The notes under the pieces: model-generated | Seen by the model: the letters and a program-made list of their open reading frames with translations, nothing else | Database searches by the model: none | Told to the model about the DNA's origin: nothing | Part shown: positions 31,228 through 32,866 of the stretch, piece by piece | Position numbering within the stretch: the first letter of the stretch is position 1 | Layout of the letters: the number at the start of each line of letters is the position of its first letter | Program-made: the position numbers and the translations under genes | NCBI GenBank assembly: GCA_015222205.1 | Contig: JADFUW010000007.1 | Coordinates: forward strand, 1-32,866 | Source: Chloroflexota bacterium | Lineage (GTDB): Bacteria > Chloroflexota > Dehalococcoidia > Dehalococcoidales > UBA5760 | Direction: 5' to 3' | DNA: 32,866 bases

Positions 31228-31346
31228 GCCAGCTAGCTTGTTCACGCTGTTAAACAAAACGATGAAAAGTGTGATTATTCTTGTAAGCCCGATACTTGGA
31301 GGCTTTTATTGCACTGTTCAGGGACAGGGATTATTATTCTATTGTA

Positions 31347-32207
31347 ATGAATAGAATTCTCTGCTTCCGCTTGCTAATTGCATTAGCTGGTTTAGGAATG
31401 CTTGTAGGAAGTTCTTGTGAGCTATTTCAACAAGGGACTAAGCCAGCAAAAGAAGAATCTGGCACCATGCTTGTTGAGCGAGCGATTACGATCGTAGTGG
31501 TCTACGACAACTACCAGGTTGATTCCAATTTGGCTACTGGTTGGGGATTTGGGTGTGTAATCAGAACTCCGACACAAGATATTCTTTTTGACACCGGAGG
31601 CGATAGTTCCATCTTGCTCTCCAATATGGAGAAGATGAACATAGACCCTAAAGACATAGATATTGTCGTTATTTCGCATATTCACGGAGACCATGTAGGC
31701 GGGCTCGACGGGTTTCTAGATAGAAATGCAAATGTGAGAGTATACATTCCAGCTTCGTTCCCAGATTCGTGGAGAGATAAGATAGAATCTCACGGAGCAG
31801 AATACCGAGATGTGAGTGAGGCTACGCAGATATCTGATGAAGTGTATACGACTGGCGAGATGGGGACCTGGATAAAAGAGCAATCTCTGGTCGTGGACAC
31901 CAACGAAGGCCAGGTAATCATAAGTGGCTGTGCTCATCCCGGTGTACTGAATATTGCAAAGAAGGCTCGACAAATTATCCCACATAGAGAGCTCTATTTG
32001 TTCATGGGTGGGTTTCATTTATCGGGTAGCTCTGATTCAGAATTAAGAAATATTGTGCAAGGGTTCAGGGACATAGGTGTCCGTAAGGTAGCTCCTTCCC
32101 ACTGCTCGGGAGATCGATGCCGAGAGTTATTTAGCGAAGAGTATCAAGAGGACTATATAGAGAGTGGGGTGGGCAAGAAAATCGTGCTCTTAACAAGCTT
32201 TCCATAG
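31347..32207 (+). CDS. Metallo-beta-lactamase fold hydrolase (COG1237-like), probable lipoprotein or secreted
   Basis: About 286 residues. After a hydrophobic start (LLIALAGLGMLVGSSC, with a Cys that may be lipidated although the lipobox is imperfect), the MBL fold shows ILFDTGGDSSILLSNM, the zinc motif HIHGDHVGGLDG, YTTGEMGTWIKEQSLVV, ISGCAHPGVLNI and LFMGGFHLSGSSDSEL. This order fits the COG1237 group related to a methanopterin-pathway enzyme; the true substrate is unknown. An in-frame TTG at 31296 would add 17 residues ahead of the signal, so ATG 31347 is preferred, though no good ribosome-binding site is seen. The location beside element scars suggests acquisition. Confidence 0.83.
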   Translation: MNRILCFRLLIALAGLGMLVGSSCELFQQGTKPAKEESGTMLVERAITIVVVYDNYQVDSNLATGWGFGCVIRTPTQDILFDTGGDSSILLSNMEKMNIDPKDIDIVVISHIHGDHVGGLDGFLDRNANVRVYIPASFPDSWRDKIESHGAEYRDVSEATQISDEVYTTGEMGTWIKEQSLVVDTNEGQVIISGCAHPGVLNIAKKARQIIPHRELYLFMGGFHLSGSSDSELRNIVQGFRDIGVRKVAPSHCSGDRCRELFSEEYQEDYIESGVGKKIVLLTSFP

Positions 32208-32337
32208 GCCTGTCCTAATATACGTTTGCGATTACCCCCTGTGGTATCTGCCTAAATGTTGCCCATGGTATAATCAGTGATAGACAACGAACTTTAGCGA
32301 TGTCCTAGTACGACCTATCGGTGGAATTGCGAGGCGG

Positions 32338-32365
32338 GACGGATATTGTGGGCAATGCATCCGTC
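32338..32365. promoter_or_regulatory. Inverted repeat upstream of the repeat-domain gene
   Basis: GACGGAT (32338-32344) with ATTG pairs to CAAT and ATCCGTC (32359-32365) around TGGG, leaving a two-base bulge. The eleven-pair hairpin ends 37 bases before ATG 32403. With no T-run it is more likely an operator or leader structure than a terminator. Confidence 0.35.
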
Positions 32366-32402
32366 ATTATCGTAGTAAGAATAATCCAGTGGAGGGGTAA
32401 AC

Positions 32403-32866
32403 ATGGGCGTGCTTGATATCTTCAGAAAGAAAAAGACTGATGAAAAGTCAGCACAGGTTAAGCATGAGACACAGCCGGGACAGCAGAAACAGACTACAGA
32501 GGCTGAAAAGGAAAGAAAGATTGCCAAGAAGAAAGAGGGGGGAAGGTTTTCATGGTGTAGAAGGCTTCTCATCGTCCTCAGTATCATTGGAATTGGATGG
32601 GCCATTTGGTTTGCAATCCAATCATCTTGTTTGCCTTCTCCCACCTACAGTCTTAGTGTTGCTGTGAACCCGAGTGATAGTGGCAATGCTAGCCCTAGTT
32701 ATGGCAGTTATAGCGATGGTGCCCAGGTTACCTTGACTGCCGCACCAGTGCCAGGTTATGAATTTGTTTCATGGTCTGGGGATGCCTCCGGCACAAGCCC
32801 AACAGTTACCGTTACCATCGACTCAGATAAGGAGGTTGTTGCCAATTTTCGCATCATTCAGTACAC
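32403..32866 (+). CDS. Membrane-anchored protein with bacterial repeat (InlB B-like) domain, truncated by window edge
   Basis: The frame is open from ATG 32403 to the right edge (154 complete codons). GGAGGGG five bases upstream supports the start. Residues 1-50 are cytoplasmic and very rich in Lys, Glu and Gln. One membrane helix follows (LLIVLSIIGIGWAIWFAI, near 54-71). Outside, residues 82-150 form one beta repeat with SYSDGAQVTLTAAPVPGYEFVSWSGDASG and DSDKEVVANF, the pattern of bacterial surface repeats. Type II membrane topology is predicted. Downstream domains that would define its role (adhesion, signalling) are beyond the window. Confidence 0.75.
   Translation, partial: MGVLDIFRKKKTDEKSAQVKHETQPGQQKQTTEAEKERKIAKKKEGGRFSWCRRLLIVLSIIGIGWAIWFAIQSSCLPSPTYSLSVAVNPSDSGNASPSYGSYSDGAQVTLTAAPVPGYEFVSWSGDASGTSPTVTVTIDSDKEVVANFRIIQY

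Noticed and set aside
30936-31295. CRISPR-like array from the repeated GTTAGCAAA words after tRNA-Val
   Set aside because: Only two diverged copies with unequal internal spacing and coding-like differences; they fit duplicated recombinase tails, not spacers and repeats.
32315-32644. 109-codon minus-strand frame at the right end
   Set aside because: It is antisense to the repeat-domain gene, which has a strong ribosome-binding site and recognisable domains.

Overview
The window looks like chromosomal DNA of a wall-less or wall-poor member of the Chloroflexota, most likely class Dehalococcoidia. This rests on gene content rather than on any search. The division cluster is reduced to mraZ-rsmH-ftsA-ftsZ with no peptidoglycan genes. 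A HAS-barrel/HerA/NurA set, a separate GTPase half of FeoB and a NEW3-domain/ABC trio are also present. Housekeeping genes are intact and densely packed, mostly in minus-strand operons with 1-11 base overlaps.

Layout. 1-325: tail of a large serine-type recombinase on the plus strand that reads straight through a tRNA-Ala(TGC) gene lying on the minus strand, the scar of an element integrated to the left. 447-1253: TauE/SafE-type anion exporter. 1280-4366 (minus): iron block of a Fur-family regulator, two FeoA proteins, and FeoB split into GTPase and membrane proteins. 4436-10231 (minus): patatin-like hydrolase, HerA-like ATPase, stand-alone HAS-barrel protein, two tiny ORFs, a small membrane protein, a flavodoxin and a NurA-like nuclease. 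10440-12162 (plus): LysE-type exporter and a class II histone-deacetylase-like amidohydrolase. 12251-16093 (minus): tRNA nucleotidyltransferase-secD-secF. 16393-16701 (plus): small HTH protein. 16750-20946 (minus): mogA/moaB-trmD-rplS-priA. 21113-25085 (plus): mraZ-rsmH-ftsA-ftsZ behind a good promoter and an array of 10-bp repeats that resembles a MraZ operator. 25196-28930 (minus): DUF72 protein, then an ABC-2 permease, ATPase and NEW3 membrane protein. 29454-30821 (plus): sodium/solute symporter, then tRNA-Val(GAC).

From about 30936 to the right edge the character changes. There is a tRNA-Arg 3' fragment fused to an integrase-like tail, a second diverged copy of that tail, a lipoprotein-like metallo-beta-lactamase-fold hydrolase, and the start of a membrane-anchored protein with a bacterial repeat domain. 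This reads as accessory DNA left by repeated tRNA-targeted insertion.

The most interesting items are: the HAS-barrel/HerA/NurA neighbourhood with its small companion ORFs and a short upstream remnant resembling the HAS protein N-terminus; the MraZ-type operator; the split FeoB with a TTGA start/stop overlap; the stripped division cluster with an unusual FtsZ C-terminus; and the tRNA-linked recombinase scars at both ends. All family assignments come from reading motifs by eye; no database search was possible.
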